NCBI GenBank assembly: GCA_025060595.1
Contig: JANXBX010000003.1
Coordinates: forward strand, 90,933 to 154,932
Direction: 5' to 3'
Length of the DNA stretch: 64,000 nucleotides
Source: Synergistota bacterium
GTDB lineage: Bacteria; Synergistota; GBS-1
Shown here in pieces: positions 8,524-17,704 of the stretch. Below the pieces are notes generated by a model that was given only the letters and a program-made list of their open reading frames with translations, was not told the origin of the DNA and did no database searches. The position numbers and the translations under genes are program-made. Position 1 is the first letter of the stretch. Every line of letters starts with the position of its first letter.

Positions 8524-10188
8524 CTATTTAAGCATGGGAATTTTTATACCATATTTTTTAGCCCATTCTATAGCTTTATCATATCCAGCATCAGCATGTC
8601 TAACTACACCTATTCCAGGATCGTTCCTTAAAACCCTCTTAACCTTCTCAGCAGCTTCATCAGTACCATCAACTACCGTTACCTGTCCTGCATGAAGAGA
8701 ATACCCTATTCCAACCCCTCCTCCATGATGGAAGGAAACCCAACTTGCACCGCTAGCGGTATTCAAAAGAGCGTTAAGAATCGGCCAATCAGCTATAGCA
8801 TCGCTTCCGTCCTTCATTCCCTCCGTTTCTCTGTAAGGCGATGCAACAGAGCCTGTATCAAGATGATCTCTACCTATGACAATAGGTGCTTTAATTTCTC
8901 CCTTCTTTATAAGATCATTAAATATTAAACCCATCTTATCCCTCTCACCGTAACCAAGCCAGCAGATCCTAGCTGGAAGCCCTTGGAATTTAACCTTCTT
9001 GTTAGCCATCTGAATCCAGCGTACAAGATGTTTCTTTTCTGGAAAAGTCTCTATGACCGCCTGATCAGTCCTGTAAATATCCTCAGGATCCCCAGATAAA
9101 GCAACCCACCTAAAGGGACCTTGACCTTCACAGAAAAGAGGTCTTATGTACTCAACTACAAATCCAGGGAAATCATAAGCGTTTCTGACTCCTCTCTTAT
9201 AAGCTTGAGTTCTTATATTATTACCATAGTCAAAAACTACTGCTCCCCTTTTCTGAAGGTCAAGCATAGCCTTCACATGCCTAGCAATAGAATCCAAGGC
9301 CATCTCCTTGTACTTTTCAGGATCAGTTCTTCTAAGCTCTAAGGCCTCCTCATAAGATATACCGGCAGGAACATAACCATTAAGCTCATCGTGAGCTGAC
9401 GTTTGGTCAGTAACCACATCAGGAACTATACCTCTTTTAACAAACTCAGGAAAGATATCCGCAGCGTTTCCAAGAAGGCCAATAGATATAGCTCTACCCT
9501 CATCCTTAGCCTTTAAGGCTATATTCAAGGCCTCATCTAAGCTTTCAACCATTACATCTAAGTAGCCGGTTTCAAGCCTTCTTTTAATTCTCTGACGGTC
9601 AACTTCAACTATTATTCCAACACCCTCGTTCATAGTTATAGCAAGAGGCTGAGCACCACCCATTCCACCAAGCCCCGCTGTTAAGACAAGCCTTCCCTTT
9701 AAAGTCCCATTAAAATGCCTATTAGCCACGGCAGCAAGCGTCTCATAAGTTCCTTGAAGTATTCCCTGCGTTCCTATATAGATCCAACTTCCAGCGGTCA
9801 TCTGGCCATACATTATAAGGCCTCGAGCTTCTAGATCCCTAAAGTAGTCCCAATCAGCCCATTTAGGAACAAGGTTAGCATTAGCTATTAAAACCCTGGG
9901 AGCCCAAGGATGAGTTTTAAATATAGCCACAGGCTTACCAGATTGTACAAGGAGAGTTTCATCATTCTCGAGCTCTGTTAAACACCTAACTAATGCATCA
10001 AAACACTCCCAATTTCTTGCTGCCTTACCTGTTCCACCATAAACTATCAACTCTTCTGGTTTTTCCGCAACCTCAGGATCTAAGTTATTCATTAGCATCC
10101 TTAAGGCTGCCTCTTGAACCCACCCCTTACACCGAAGCTCCCTTCCCCTAGGAGCCCTTATAACTCTCTTTTCTAGAACTACTCCCAC
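8524..10188 (-). CDS. hutU: Urocanate hydratase
   Basis: HutU adds water to urocanate to form imidazolone propionate, using tightly bound NAD+ as an electrophile. The 554-aa length is normal. Signatures include [14 protein letters not shown] near residue 48, [12 protein letters not shown] (dinucleotide site, about 170), DQTSAHD, and the late [19 protein letters not shown] with family-conserved residues. The start is GTG 10188, with GAGGAG 9 bases upstream, formed by the last codons of the binding-protein gene. The gap to that gene is only 6 bases, tying histidine catabolism to the LIV transporter. Confidence 0.97.
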   Translation of the reverse strand: MGVVLEKRVIRAPRGRELRCKGWVQEAALRMLMNNLDPEVAEKPEELIVYGGTGKAARNWECFDALVRCLTELENDETLLVQSGKPVAIFKTHPWAPRVLIANANLVPKWADWDYFRDLEARGLIMYGQMTAGSWIYIGTQGILQGTYETLAAVANRHFNGTLKGRLVLTAGLGGMGGAQPLAITMNEGVGIIVEVDRQRIKRRLETGYLDVMVESLDEALNIALKAKDEGRAISIGLLGNAADIFPEFVKRGIVPDVVTDQTSAHDELNGYVPAGISYEEALELRRTDPEKYKEMALDSIARHVKAMLDLQKRGAVVFDYGNNIRTQAYKRGVRNAYDFPGFVVEYIRPLFCEGQGPFRWVALSGDPEDIYRTDQAVIETFPEKKHLVRWIQMANKKVKFQGLPARICWLGYGERDKMGLIFNDLIKKGEIKAPIVIGRDHLDTGSVASPYRETEGMKDGSDAIADWPILNALLNTASGASWVSFHHGGGVGIGYSLHAGQVTVVDGTDEAAEKVKRVLRNDPGIGVVRHADAGYDKAIEWAKKYGIKIPMLK

Positions 10189-10194
10189 AAAACA

Positions 10195-11337
10195 TCACTC
10201 CTCAGGTGGCTTTATTATCTCAGGATCGTCAATAACTCCATAGTGACGGAAAGTACCATCTTTAACTATCTGTACTTGAACAGCTTTAACGACCTCTCCT
10301 ATCTTAGTAAATCTCTTTATCTTGCCGGTCAGGACATCAAAATCTTTCAAAGAAGCTATAGCATCCTTTATCTTAGCCGCCTCAGTAGAACCCGCTCTCT
10401 TTATGCCTTCAACAAGGATAAAAACGGCATCAAAAGAGGAAGCCCCAACCATATCCGGATCAATCTTATACTTCTCCTTATATTTATTTATGAACCACTT
10501 CACTAGGGGTCTTGGATCATCTCTATCGAAGTTAGTGACTATAACGACACCTTCAGCAGCTTTTCCAGCAATCTCTATAAATTTGGGAGAATCAAAACCC
10601 TCCTCACCCACTATATACCCTGTGTACCCAAGATTACGAGCTTGAACAACAGCAGGAGCATGGAAGTAATAACCGCTAATGAATATAGCATCAGGATTAG
10701 CAGCCTTTATCTCAGTAAGATATGGTGTAAAATCCTTTTCCCCCATCGGGAAAAACTTCTCACCAATTATTTTAAGACCTATCTTCTCTGCTCTGCTTCT
10801 AAATCCTGCAGAAAGAGCCCTACCGTAATCAATATCAACGGTCAAAAGATAAACAGTTTTAGCATTGAGTTTCTTCCCAACTACTTCTGCCGCAGCAGCT
10901 CCCTCAATCTCTCCAAGGAAACCATTTCTAAATATATACTCTCCAGCCCTCGTAATCTCAGGATGAACAGCATAAGCGGCAACCATAGGTATTTTAGCCT
11001 CCTGAAAAACTGGAGCAGCTGCTCTCGTTGGACCACTATAAGACCCACTAACCACACCTACCACCTTATCCTTTTCTATCAGCTTACGCGCTACCGCAAC
11101 AGCCTCACTTGGCTTTAAGCCATCATCATAAACTACAAGCTCAAGCTTCTTTCCCAAAACTCCACCCTGTTCATTAATATATTCAATAGCAAGTTGTGCA
11201 GAGTTCAAAGCGCTGGCTCCATCAGCAGCAGCGGGACCAGTGAGAGGCGCAAAGAATCCTATCTTAATAGTATCCTGAGCTAATGCTACCCCTCCTACTA
11301 ATAGAACCAAAACCATCATAATTAACGCTTTCTTCAA
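10195..11337 (-). CDS. Branched-chain-type (LIV family) amino-acid ABC transporter, substrate-binding protein
   Basis: This exported type I periplasmic binding protein has 380 aa. It has an N-terminal signal peptide (basic MKKA, hydrophobic about residues 5-17, cleavage near ALAQ), then IKIGFFAPLTGPAAADG and YDDGLKPSEAV, as in LivJ/LivK-like receptors. I start it at TTG 11337, with AAAGGAGGTG 7 bases upstream; a GTG at 11346 overlaps that site. It sits between livF and hutU in a histidine-degradation operon, so histidine or a related amino acid is a likely ligand (inference). No lipobox cysteine is visible. Confidence 0.92.
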   Translation of the reverse strand: MKKALIMMVLVLLVGGVALAQDTIKIGFFAPLTGPAAADGASALNSAQLAIEYINEQGGVLGKKLELVVYDDGLKPSEAVAVARKLIEKDKVVGVVSGSYSGPTRAAAPVFQEAKIPMVAAYAVHPEITRAGEYIFRNGFLGEIEGAAAAEVVGKKLNAKTVYLLTVDIDYGRALSAGFRSRAEKIGLKIIGEKFFPMGEKDFTPYLTEIKAANPDAIFISGYYFHAPAVVQARNLGYTGYIVGEEGFDSPKFIEIAGKAAEGVVIVTNFDRDDPRPLVKWFINKYKEKYKIDPDMVGASSFDAVFILVEGIKRAGSTEAAKIKDAIASLKDFDVLTGKIKRFTKIGEVVKAVQVQIVKDGTFRHYGVIDDPEIIKPPEE

Positions 11338-11362
11338 GATTGCCACCTCCTTTTATTTTATA

Positions 11363-11377
11363 GCTCCCAAAGGGAGC
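11363..11377. repeat. Short hairpin between livF and the binding-protein gene
   Basis: GCTCCC-AAA-GGGAGC (6-bp stem, 3-base loop) occupies most of the 46-base gap between the livF stop and the binding-protein start. It may separate expression levels of the ATPases and the receptor, or stabilise mRNA. It is too short to call a firm terminator. Confidence 0.4.
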
Positions 11378-11383
11378 AAACAC

Positions 11384-12103
11384 TTAACCACCAAGGTAAG
11401 CTCGCTTAACCATCGGATTATCAGAAAGCTCTTTAGCGCTACCTTCAAGAACTATCTGGCCAGTCTCCAATACATAGCCTCTATCAGCAACCTTAAGGGC
11501 TTGACGAGCATTTTGTTCCACGAGAAGTATAGTAATACCTCTTCTTTTAAGCTCCATTATCGCTTCATAGATCTTCTCAACCAAAATAGGCATAAGTCCT
11601 AAAGAAGCCTCATCTATCATTAAAAGCTTTGGATTAGACATTAGCGCCCTTCCCAAGGATAACATCTGCCTCTCCCCACCGCTCATTGTACCAGCAAGCT
11701 GGTTTACTCTCTCCTTCAACGCTGGGAAAACTTCAAAAATTTTATCCATCCTCATTCGGAGCTCTTTCTTGTCTGTAATAGGTAGAGCTCCGACTCTCAA
11801 ATTTTCCTCCACGGTAAGATCTGGAAAAACTCGAGCCCCCTCGGGAACCATCCTTATACCTAACTGAGCTCTTAAATGAGGTGCCATACCGTTTATAAGC
11901 TTACCCTCTAAAAATATCTCTCCCTTTTCTATCCTTTCCAACCCCATTATGGAACGCAATATACTGGTTTTACCAGCACCATTCGCTCCTATGATCGTAA
12001 CAAGCTCACCCTGCTCGATCTTTATAGAGACACCCTTTAGGGCCTTAATTTTCCCATAGCTTAGATGAACATCTAAAAGCTCAAGAAGCGGCAACTTCCT
12101 CAC
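11384..12103 (-). CDS. livF: LIV family ABC transporter ATP-binding protein LivF
   Basis: This is an ABC ATPase of the LivF type (239 aa). Walker A is GANGAGKTSIL (about residue 38), Q-loop MVPEGARVFPDLTVEENL, signature MSGGERQM, Walker B LLMIDEASLGLMP, and H-loop replaced by the LivF-typical LVEQNARQAL. It pairs with LivG on the cytoplasmic side. The reading frame begins inside the 3' end of livG (23-base overlap), so translation is probably coupled. A TTG at 12094 is an alternative start. Confidence 0.95.
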   Translation of the reverse strand: MRKLPLLELLDVHLSYGKIKALKGVSIKIEQGELVTIIGANGAGKTSILRSIMGLERIEKGEIFLEGKLINGMAPHLRAQLGIRMVPEGARVFPDLTVEENLRVGALPITDKKELRMRMDKIFEVFPALKERVNQLAGTMSGGERQMLSLGRALMSNPKLLMIDEASLGLMPILVEKIYEAIMELKRRGITILLVEQNARQALKVADRGYVLETGQIVLEGSAKELSDNPMVKRAYLGG

Positions 12104-12857
12104 CCCTACCTCTGCCGAGATAAGCCTCTATGACCTTAGGATCGTTCCTTATTTCCTCCGGTAAACCTTCGGCTATTTTATGACCGTGATCTAAAACTAC
12201 CATTCTATCGCAAAGCTTCATAGCAACCTTCATATTATGCTCTATTAATAAAACTGATACACCCCTTTTCCTTATGCTTCTTATAAGATCCATAAGAGGT
12301 TCTATCTCCTCATGAGCTAAACCAGAAAAAGATTCATCAAGAAGAAGAAGCTTAGGATTTAAGGCCAAGGCTCTTGCTATCTCTAACCTCCTTAAGAATC
12401 CTAAAGGGAGAACCCCAGCTAACATGTCTTCGAAGCCCTTTAGACCAACGCTTTCTATAAACTCGTATGCCTTTCCTTTAAAATTCTGTGAAATATAAGA
12501 CTTAAAACTCTCAAGTAAGTTATCATATCGCTCCCTACCATAGGCAGAAAGAACATTTTGCCATGATGCCAGCTTCTTAAATGGACGAACTATTTGAAAG
12601 GTCCTGCCAATGCCAAGCTTAGCAATCTTATGGGGGGAGAGCCCGGTAATTCTCTGACCCAAGAAATAAACTTCACCACTTGTAGGCTTTAAGACCCCAC
12701 TTATAAGATTAAAACAGGTAGTCTTACCAGCCCCATTGGGACCAATAAGTCCTAAAATTTCTTCCTTCTTGACAAAGAAAGAAACATCCTTTAAAGCTTC
12801 CAAACCACCAAATCTTTTGCTTAAGCCTTTAACCTCAAGAACGATCTCATCGCTCAT
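12081..12857 (-). CDS. livG: LIV family ABC transporter ATP-binding protein LivG
   Basis: This is an ABC ATPase of the LivG type (258 aa): Walker [26 protein letters not shown] (LivG-typical Q-loop region), a divergent signature at [16 protein letters not shown], Walker [12 protein letters not shown], and [10 protein letters not shown]. The signature LPLGFLRR departs from LSxGQ, in that the usual GxQ pair is absent, a point to note although LivG proteins vary here. It is the first gene of the livG-livF-receptor-hutU-ftcD-hutI-fchA unit. Its membrane partners livH and livM are 12 kb away on the same strand. Confidence 0.94.
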   Translation of the reverse strand: MSDEIVLEVKGLSKRFGGLEALKDVSFFVKKEEILGLIGPNGAGKTTCFNLISGVLKPTSGEVYFLGQRITGLSPHKIAKLGIGRTFQIVRPFKKLASWQNVLSAYGRERYDNLLESFKSYISQNFKGKAYEFIESVGLKGFEDMLAGVLPLGFLRRLEIARALALNPKLLLLDESFSGLAHEEIEPLMDLIRSIRKRGVSVLLIEHNMKVAMKLCDRMVVLDHGHKIAEGLPEEIRNDPKVIEAYLGRGRGEEVAAS

Positions 12858-12877
12858 TTAAGTATCACCAACTATTT

Positions 12878-12905
12878 ATTATATCTCAAATAATAAAAAA
12901 GACAA
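12878..12905 (-). promoter_or_regulatory. Promoter for the livG-to-fchA operon
   Basis: On the minus strand TTGTCT (12905-12900) is followed after 16 bases by a perfect TATAAT (12883-12878), placing transcription start just ahead of livG. It lies back-to-back with the tdh promoter in the 87-base divergent region. Confidence 0.5.
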
Positions 12906-12908
12906 AGG

Positions 12909-12917
12909 TGCTATAAT
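12909..12917 (+). promoter_or_regulatory. Extended -10 promoter for tdh and the cob genes
   Basis: TGCTATAAT is a perfect extended -10, about 28 bases before the tdh TTG. The -35 region is weak (AATAAT at 17-base spacing). No cobalamin-riboswitch-sized leader exists, since the gap to the start codon is under 30 bases. Confidence 0.55.
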
Positions 12918-12944
12918 ATCTTCTAGAGAAAGGAGGAGAAAATC

Positions 12945-13982
12945 TTGGAAAAAATGAAAGCTATAATAAAGGAAAATGTGGGGATAGGAGCCTCTCTGAA
13001 AGAAACGCAAATCCCGAAGATAAAAGAAGATGAAGCGCTAATAAAGGTCATTTACGCGGCAGTTTGCGGAACAGATCATCATATATTTACCTGGAATACA
13101 TGGGCTCAAAAGAATGTAAAGCTTCCACAAATCCTAGGGCATGAGTTCGTGGGAGAAGTGGTAGAAGTTGGAAAAGGCGTAAAGCAGCTTAAGGTAGGAG
13201 ATATAGTATCTGCAGAAACTCATATATTCTGTGGGAGCTGCAAACAGTGTCTTACTGGTAACCACGGTATATGTAAATCCATGACTCTCTTTGGAATTCA
13301 TACCCCTGGGGCTTTCGCTGAATATACTGTCGCTCCAGAAAAGATCCTATGGAAAAACTCTAGGGAAATCCCTCTAAGGCACTGCGCGATTCAAGAACCT
13401 CTTGGAGTTGCACTTGAAGGCACATTAGCGGAGGACATATCAGGTAAAAGCGTTTTGATCACAGGATGTGGACCGATAGGACTATTGGCCATCTCAATAG
13501 CTAAAGCCTCGGGAGCAAGCAAAATATATGCATCTGATTTTAAAGATTTTAGACTATCCTTAGCAAAAAGGGTGGGAGCAGATGTAGTTATAAACTTGAA
13601 AGAAGAAAAGCTGGTAGAGGCCATGCTAGACTATACAAATGGAGATGGAGTAGACGTTTTAGTTGAGTGTTCAGGCTCACCCCAAGCCTTGAAAGAGGGA
13701 TTAGAAGCTCTAACTAAAGGTGGAAGAGTAAGTTTAATAGGGCTATTTGACAGAGACATAAACCTAGAGGCTAATTCATTGCTAGTATTTAAAGCAGCAA
13801 GAGTTTATGGGATAAGCGGAAGAAAGATATTCAATACCTGGTGGAAGGTTAAAGAGCTTCTTGAAAACAGAAAACTTAATATAGACCCGATAATTACCCA
13901 TGAACTACCTCTTGAAGACTTCGAAAAAGCAATGAGACTAGTTGAAACAGGAGAGTGTGGAAAGGTGTTAATAAGACCATGA
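12945..13982 (+). CDS. tdh: L-threonine 3-dehydrogenase (zinc-dependent)
   Basis: This is a medium-chain zinc alcohol dehydrogenase, 345 aa, resembling L-threonine 3-dehydrogenase along its length. Catalytic zinc ligands lie in CGTDHHIFTWNTWAQ and GHEFVGEVV, structural zinc cysteines in CGSCKQCLTGNHGIC, the NAD site in GCGPIGLLAISIAKASGA, and GISGRKIFNTWWK near the C-terminus. It oxidises threonine to 2-amino-3-ketobutyrate. The start is TTG 12945, with AGGAGG 8 bases upstream; the ATG two codons on is too far from the site. It heads a plus-strand string whose other members are cobamide genes. The partner ligase Kbl is not in the window. Confidence 0.85.
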   Translation: MEKMKAIIKENVGIGASLKETQIPKIKEDEALIKVIYAAVCGTDHHIFTWNTWAQKNVKLPQILGHEFVGEVVEVGKGVKQLKVGDIVSAETHIFCGSCKQCLTGNHGICKSMTLFGIHTPGAFAEYTVAPEKILWKNSREIPLRHCAIQEPLGVALEGTLAEDISGKSVLITGCGPIGLLAISIAKASGASKIYASDFKDFRLSLAKRVGADVVINLKEEKLVEAMLDYTNGDGVDVLVECSGSPQALKEGLEALTKGGRVSLIGLFDRDINLEANSLLVFKAARVYGISGRKIFNTWWKVKELLENRKLNIDPIITHELPLEDFEKAMRLVETGECGKVLIRP

Positions 13983-15028
13983 AAGAAATAAACTTACCAG
14001 AGGAAACTTTAAAAAGTAGAATTATTGAAAGATTAAATAACCTAACTAAACCCATAGGAAGTTTGGGATTCTTGGAGGAGATAGCCCTTAAGGTTGGATT
14101 AATTCAAGGCAAGATAATTCCGGAACTACCGAAAGATAAAAGGGTTTTTGTCTTTACTGCAGACCATGGAGTATCCAAAAAAGGGGTTTCAGCTTATCCT
14201 AAAGAAGTTACATACCAAATGGTCCTAAACTTCCTTAGGGGCGGTGCTGCGATAAACGTTTTTGCAAGGCATGTAGGAGCAGAGGTATATGTCGTAGACG
14301 CTGGAGTAGATGGAGATTTTAACATAGAAAGTAAACACTTAATTAAAGCTAAAGTGGGATATGGTACTATGGACTTCACAGAGGGACCAGCTATGACACA
14401 AGAACAAGCCCAAAGATGCATAGAAATTGGAAGAAAGATCGCAAAGGAAGCAATAGAAGACGGAGCGGATCTGCTTGTTGTTGGAGACATGGGGATAGGA
14501 AATACTACCACAGCAAGTGCAATAGCTGTCAGCTTTGGTTTCGATATCGAGGAGATATTAGACATAGGTACACCGATAGACAGAGACGGATTAATTAGAA
14601 AAAAGGAAGCAATAACTAAGGGAATAGAGATTAACAAGCCCGATCCGAAAGATCCTATAGATGTGCTTAAGAAGGTAGGCGGCTTTTGTATAGGCCAGAT
14701 GACCGGGTTTATACTGGAAGCCACAGATAGAAAGGTTCCGATAGTTATTGATGGGTTTCCCACAACTGTAGGTCTCTTATTAGCCTGGAAGATAAACCAA
14801 AATGTAACAAAGTATGCATTTGCAGGGCATAAATCGGGAGTCAAAGGACATGGATTACTTCTTAGCATATTGGGACTAAGACCGATATTAGATCTTGGCA
14901 TGAGGCTTGGAGAAGGTACTGGAGCGGTATTATCTATAGCTATAATTGAGGCCGCTATAAAGATGATCAGAGAGATGGCCACTTTCGATGATGCTGGTGT
15001 ATCCAAGGGAACAGACAGATTACAATGA
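13979..15028 (+). CDS. cobT: Nicotinate-nucleotide--dimethylbenzimidazole phosphoribosyltransferase
   Basis: CobT activates the lower-ligand base of cobamides, making alpha-ribazole phosphate from nicotinate mononucleotide and dimethylbenzimidazole or another base. The 349 aa include LTKPIGSLGFLEE at the N-terminus, FTADHGVSKKGVSAYPKEVT, GDMGIGNTTTASA, and MRLGEGTGA with the conserved catalytic glutamate. The ATG overlaps the tdh stop (ATGA), and the 3' end overlaps cobU likewise. It is the first of four genes for cobamide salvage or remodelling. Confidence 0.97.
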   Translation: MKEINLPEETLKSRIIERLNNLTKPIGSLGFLEEIALKVGLIQGKIIPELPKDKRVFVFTADHGVSKKGVSAYPKEVTYQMVLNFLRGGAAINVFARHVGAEVYVVDAGVDGDFNIESKHLIKAKVGYGTMDFTEGPAMTQEQAQRCIEIGRKIAKEAIEDGADLLVVGDMGIGNTTTASAIAVSFGFDIEEILDIGTPIDRDGLIRKKEAITKGIEINKPDPKDPIDVLKKVGGFCIGQMTGFILEATDRKVPIVIDGFPTTVGLLLAWKINQNVTKYAFAGHKSGVKGHGLLLSILGLRPILDLGMRLGEGTGAVLSIAIIEAAIKMIREMATFDDAGVSKGTDRLQ

Positions 15029-15531
15029 TAGTTTTAATAACAGGAGGAATAAGGTCAGGCAAGAGCTCCTTCGCAATCAAATATGCTCTCAGTAAGAACT
15101 ATAAGAAATTGGCCTTTTTAGCTACAGGCGTTCCATTCGATGAAGAAATGAAACATAGAATAGAAAAACATAAAATGGAACGCTCAAACTTATTTGAAAC
15201 CTTTGAAGAACCTATATATGTTCCAGAGCTTCTTAAACAAATTAGTCCAAAGTACGAGCTTATAATAGTTGACTGTATGACCACATATCTTGCTAACCTC
15301 TATCACTATCAATTAGACGTAGAAAGCTTCCTTAATTCTTTCTTTGAAACGATCAAACAAACAGTTTCAAACTTAATCATAGTAACAAACGAAGTCGGGC
15401 TCTCTATCATTCCAGAAAACAAGCTCGCAAGAAACTATATGGAAAAGTTGGCTGATATAAACAAAAGGATCGCTCACATAGCTAACGAAGTTTACTTTAT
15501 GATATCAGGTATAGAAGTAAAAATAAAATGA
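15025..15531 (+). CDS. cobU: Adenosylcobinamide kinase / adenosylcobinamide-phosphate guanylyltransferase
   Basis: CobU phosphorylates adenosylcobinamide and attaches GMP. The 168-aa sequence has the P-loop GGIRSGKSSFA at its start and a RIEKHKMERSNLFETFEEP segment, whose histidine matches the one guanylylated in the family. IIVDCMTTYLANL is the Walker B region, and TNEVGLSIIPENKLAR follows. It is a little shorter than typical (about 180 aa). Its start overlaps the cobT stop by ATGA and its end overlaps cbiR by ATGA, so the cluster is tightly coupled. Confidence 0.95.
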   Translation: MIVLITGGIRSGKSSFAIKYALSKNYKKLAFLATGVPFDEEMKHRIEKHKMERSNLFETFEEPIYVPELLKQISPKYELIIVDCMTTYLANLYHYQLDVESFLNSFFETIKQTVSNLIIVTNEVGLSIIPENKLARNYMEKLADINKRIAHIANEVYFMISGIEVKIK

Positions 15532-16175
15532 AGCTACCAAAAAAGCAAGTTATAGGAACGACATCCTGGTTAGTACCAGGAACATACTATGAAAATGCCC
15601 TCATAGCTTCCCCTTTCGTAGACTTTATAGAACTACTTGTCTACACATGGGATGAAGATACCAAGGCCCTACTAATTTCAGAAATAGAAAAATTAAACTC
15701 TTTAACCGAAAAAAACAATCTCTTATATACGGTTCATCTACCAACTGATAACATCATAAATGTAGAAATGGCGTATGACTTCTTTTTGAAGAGCAACTTA
15801 AAAATTATAAATTATGTGCTTCATCCTATGGAAGGAATAGAAAAGTTTTTACTGAAAAACGGTAAAAATGTCTCTTTAGAAAACCTTAAAGAAGAGATCG
15901 TTTATCATGAGAACCTTACCTTCGATATAGGCCACCACATGTTAGGAAAAAAATTTCCTAAAAGCTATATTAAAAATATAAGAGAAGTCCATCTTATGGG
16001 AGTTATTGGAGAAGAAGATCATCTTAAACTAAACGAAGCAACCTTAAATGAGTTAATAAACTTCTTAGGAGAAAGGCTCACTAGCATACCTATTATCTGC
16101 TTTGAAGTTTTCAACATTGATGATGCGGTAGAATCGATACTCCTATTTTCTAGATACACCAATAAAGAGGGATAG
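15528..16175 (+). CDS. cbiR: CbiR-like cobamide-remodelling phosphodiesterase (TIM-barrel family)
   Basis: This 215-aa protein resembles the sugar-phosphate isomerase/AP-endonuclease-2 TIM barrels. The opening VIGTTSWLVPGTYYENA, the FIELLVYTWDE segment, histidines at YTVHLPTD, VLHPME, FDIGHHMLGK and VHLMG, and acidic CFEVFN form a plausible metal site. CbiR, described from Akkermansia, cleaves the nucleotide loop of cobamides so that the lower ligand can be exchanged. The assignment rests on family likeness from memory plus the diagnostic location between cobU and cobS, both by near-contiguous genes. An alternative is an uncharacterised xylose-isomerase-like enzyme. Confidence 0.75.
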   Translation: MKLPKKQVIGTTSWLVPGTYYENALIASPFVDFIELLVYTWDEDTKALLISEIEKLNSLTEKNNLLYTVHLPTDNIINVEMAYDFFLKSNLKIINYVLHPMEGIEKFLLKNGKNVSLENLKEEIVYHENLTFDIGHHMLGKKFPKSYIKNIREVHLMGVIGEEDHLKLNEATLNELINFLGERLTSIPIICFEVFNIDDAVESILLFSRYTNKEG

Positions 16176-16177
16176 AT

Positions 16178-16918
16178 ATGAAGGTAACTGTAAAAGCTTA
16201 CTTAATGAAGCTAATAGAAGAAATTATCTTTGCCTTCTCCTTCTTATCTCGATTACCTATCAAAACTGACCACTTTGAAAACTCCTTAAATATTCTAAAA
16301 AATATCTCATCCTATTTCACTCTGATAGGATATATCCCAGGTCTTATATATTCACTCACAGCGGTCTTTCAAAGTGAGATAGCTATCAGAATAGCAGGAC
16401 TAGCCTTAGGCTTTTATCTTTTCGACCTCTTCCATTTTGATGGATTATTGGATATGCTCGATGGTTTCTTAAACCAATCGACACGGGAAAAAAGATTGGA
16501 AATAATGTCACGTGGAAACGTTGGTCCCTTTGCCGTCTTTTACGGCACTTTATATGTGATTGCCCTTTATACTACATTTTCTACTCTCAATCCTATAGAT
16601 TACATGTATGCTTCTGTACTTGGCAGATATGCTATGACAATCCTAATTCACATTTCAAAACCAGCTAAAAAAGAGGGCCTTGCAGCCTCGCTTTTCCCAC
16701 AAAGAAGATCAAGTTTGTTTTTAGCCTTGCTTTTTTCAACTCCTCTTATCCTATCTCCACAAAGATTTACACTGTCCCTCTCCATATCTATTCTGCTAGC
16801 CTTCATCATTAAAAGAATATCAGAAATCAAAATCAACGGAATAACAGGAGATGTCCTTGGAGGAACTTGCCTTATAAGCCAGCTAACTATCCTCCTCTCG
16901 CTCTCCATACTTTACTGA
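16178..16918 (+). CDS. cobS: Adenosylcobinamide-GDP ribazoletransferase (cobalamin synthase)
   Basis: CobS is the membrane enzyme that joins adenosylcobinamide-GDP to alpha-ribazole (phosphate), closing the nucleotide loop. The 246-aa protein has FSFLSRLPI near its start, the metal-binding DLFHFDGLLDMLDGFL with family aspartates, SRGNVGPFAV, GRYAM, and several hydrophobic helices, ending with a GITGDVLGG motif. GAGGG lies 6-8 bases before ATG 16178. It ends the plus-strand cluster, 4 bases from the stop of the convergent SDR gene. With CobT, CobU and CbiR it gives a salvage/remodelling route without de novo corrin genes here. Confidence 0.95.
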   Translation: MKVTVKAYLMKLIEEIIFAFSFLSRLPIKTDHFENSLNILKNISSYFTLIGYIPGLIYSLTAVFQSEIAIRIAGLALGFYLFDLFHFDGLLDMLDGFLNQSTREKRLEIMSRGNVGPFAVFYGTLYVIALYTTFSTLNPIDYMYASVLGRYAMTILIHISKPAKKEGLAASLFPQRRSSLFLALLFSTPLILSPQRFTLSLSISILLAFIIKRISEIKINGITGDVLGGTCLISQLTILLSLSILY

Positions 16919-16922
16919 TAGA

Positions 16923-17678
16923 TTAATCCATCATTATACCGCCATCTACATCCATAATCTCACCTGTGATGAAGCTGGCGTAATCTGAAGCCAAGAACAA
17001 TACGGCATGGGCTATATCTTCAGGTCTCCCAAAACGCCTTAAAGGAATGGTCTCCATAAAGGGCTTTCTTCTATCCTCAGAAAACCCGTTTAGCATCTTA
17101 GTCTCTGTAGGACCAGGACATATGGCATTTACATTAACTCCATATGGTCCCCCTTCTCTAGCTAACGCTTTTGTGAAAGCTATAACTCCTCCCTTAGAAG
17201 CAGCATAAATGGAGTTTCCAAATATTCCTCCTCCGCGTTTTCCAGCCACAGAAGCAATATTTATTATCTTTCCATACTTTCTTTCTATCATGTGAGGGAA
17301 AACAGCGCGACAAGTGTTAAAAACGCCTATTAAATTAACCGCTATAACCCTTTCCCATTCAGAAGGAAGGCACTCAACGAAAGGCTTAGTATAAACTATA
17401 CCAGCATTATTAACGAGAACATCTATTTTACCATGCTTATTTAGGACTTCATCAATAGCCCTTTTAACCTCATCAAAGTTAGACACATCGACCTTATAAA
17501 ATTCCCCTTTCCCTCCATGCTCGCTTATCTCATTTACGACAAGCTTTCCCTCTTCTTCAAGAATTTCAAATATAATAACAGTTGCTCCACTAGCAGAAAA
17601 AAATAGGGCTATAGATCGTCCTATACCTCTTCCTCCTCCTGTAACTAAAACAACTTTACCAGAGAAATCAAACTTCAT
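16923..17678 (-). CDS. Short-chain dehydrogenase/reductase (SDR), 3-oxoacyl-ACP reductase/glucose dehydrogenase-like
   Basis: This is a classical SDR of 251 aa. The cofactor motif TGGGRGIGRSIA is at about residues 12-23, NNAGI at about 90, the catalytic Ser in NIASVAGKRGG, Tyr-x3-Lys in YAASKGG, then PGPTETKM and the C-terminal DVDGGIMMD. Glu/Ile rather than Arg after the second strand (IFEI) hints at NAD preference. AAGGAGGG lies 7-8 bases before ATG 17678. It is the last gene of the TRAP-transporter unit, so it probably oxidises or reduces the imported hydroxy/keto compound or a derivative. The substrate is unknown. Confidence 0.88.
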   Translation of the reverse strand: MKFDFSGKVVLVTGGGRGIGRSIALFFSASGATVIIFEILEEEGKLVVNEISEHGGKGEFYKVDVSNFDEVKRAIDEVLNKHGKIDVLVNNAGIVYTKPFVECLPSEWERVIAVNLIGVFNTCRAVFPHMIERKYGKIINIASVAGKRGGGIFGNSIYAASKGGVIAFTKALAREGGPYGVNVNAICPGPTETKMLNGFSEDRRKPFMETIPLRRFGRPEDIAHAVLFLASDYASFITGEIMDVDGGIMMD

Positions 17679-17704
17679 AAAATACCCTCCTTAAAGAAAG
17701 CTCT

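Noticed and set aside
10642-11118. A 158-codon plus-strand frame opposite the LIV receptor gene
   Set aside because: It overlaps a well-conserved binding protein with signal peptide; no motif or start site supports it.
12858-12944. Possible cobalamin riboswitch ahead of the tdh/cob genes
   Set aside because: The whole divergent gap is 87 bases and the promoter leaves under 30 bases of leader; there is no room for the riboswitch core.
14194-15006. A 270-codon open frame antisense to cobT on the minus strand
   Set aside because: It covers cobT, whose protein is clearly conserved; the antisense product is low-complexity and has no recognisable family or ribosome binding site. It is a codon-bias shadow.
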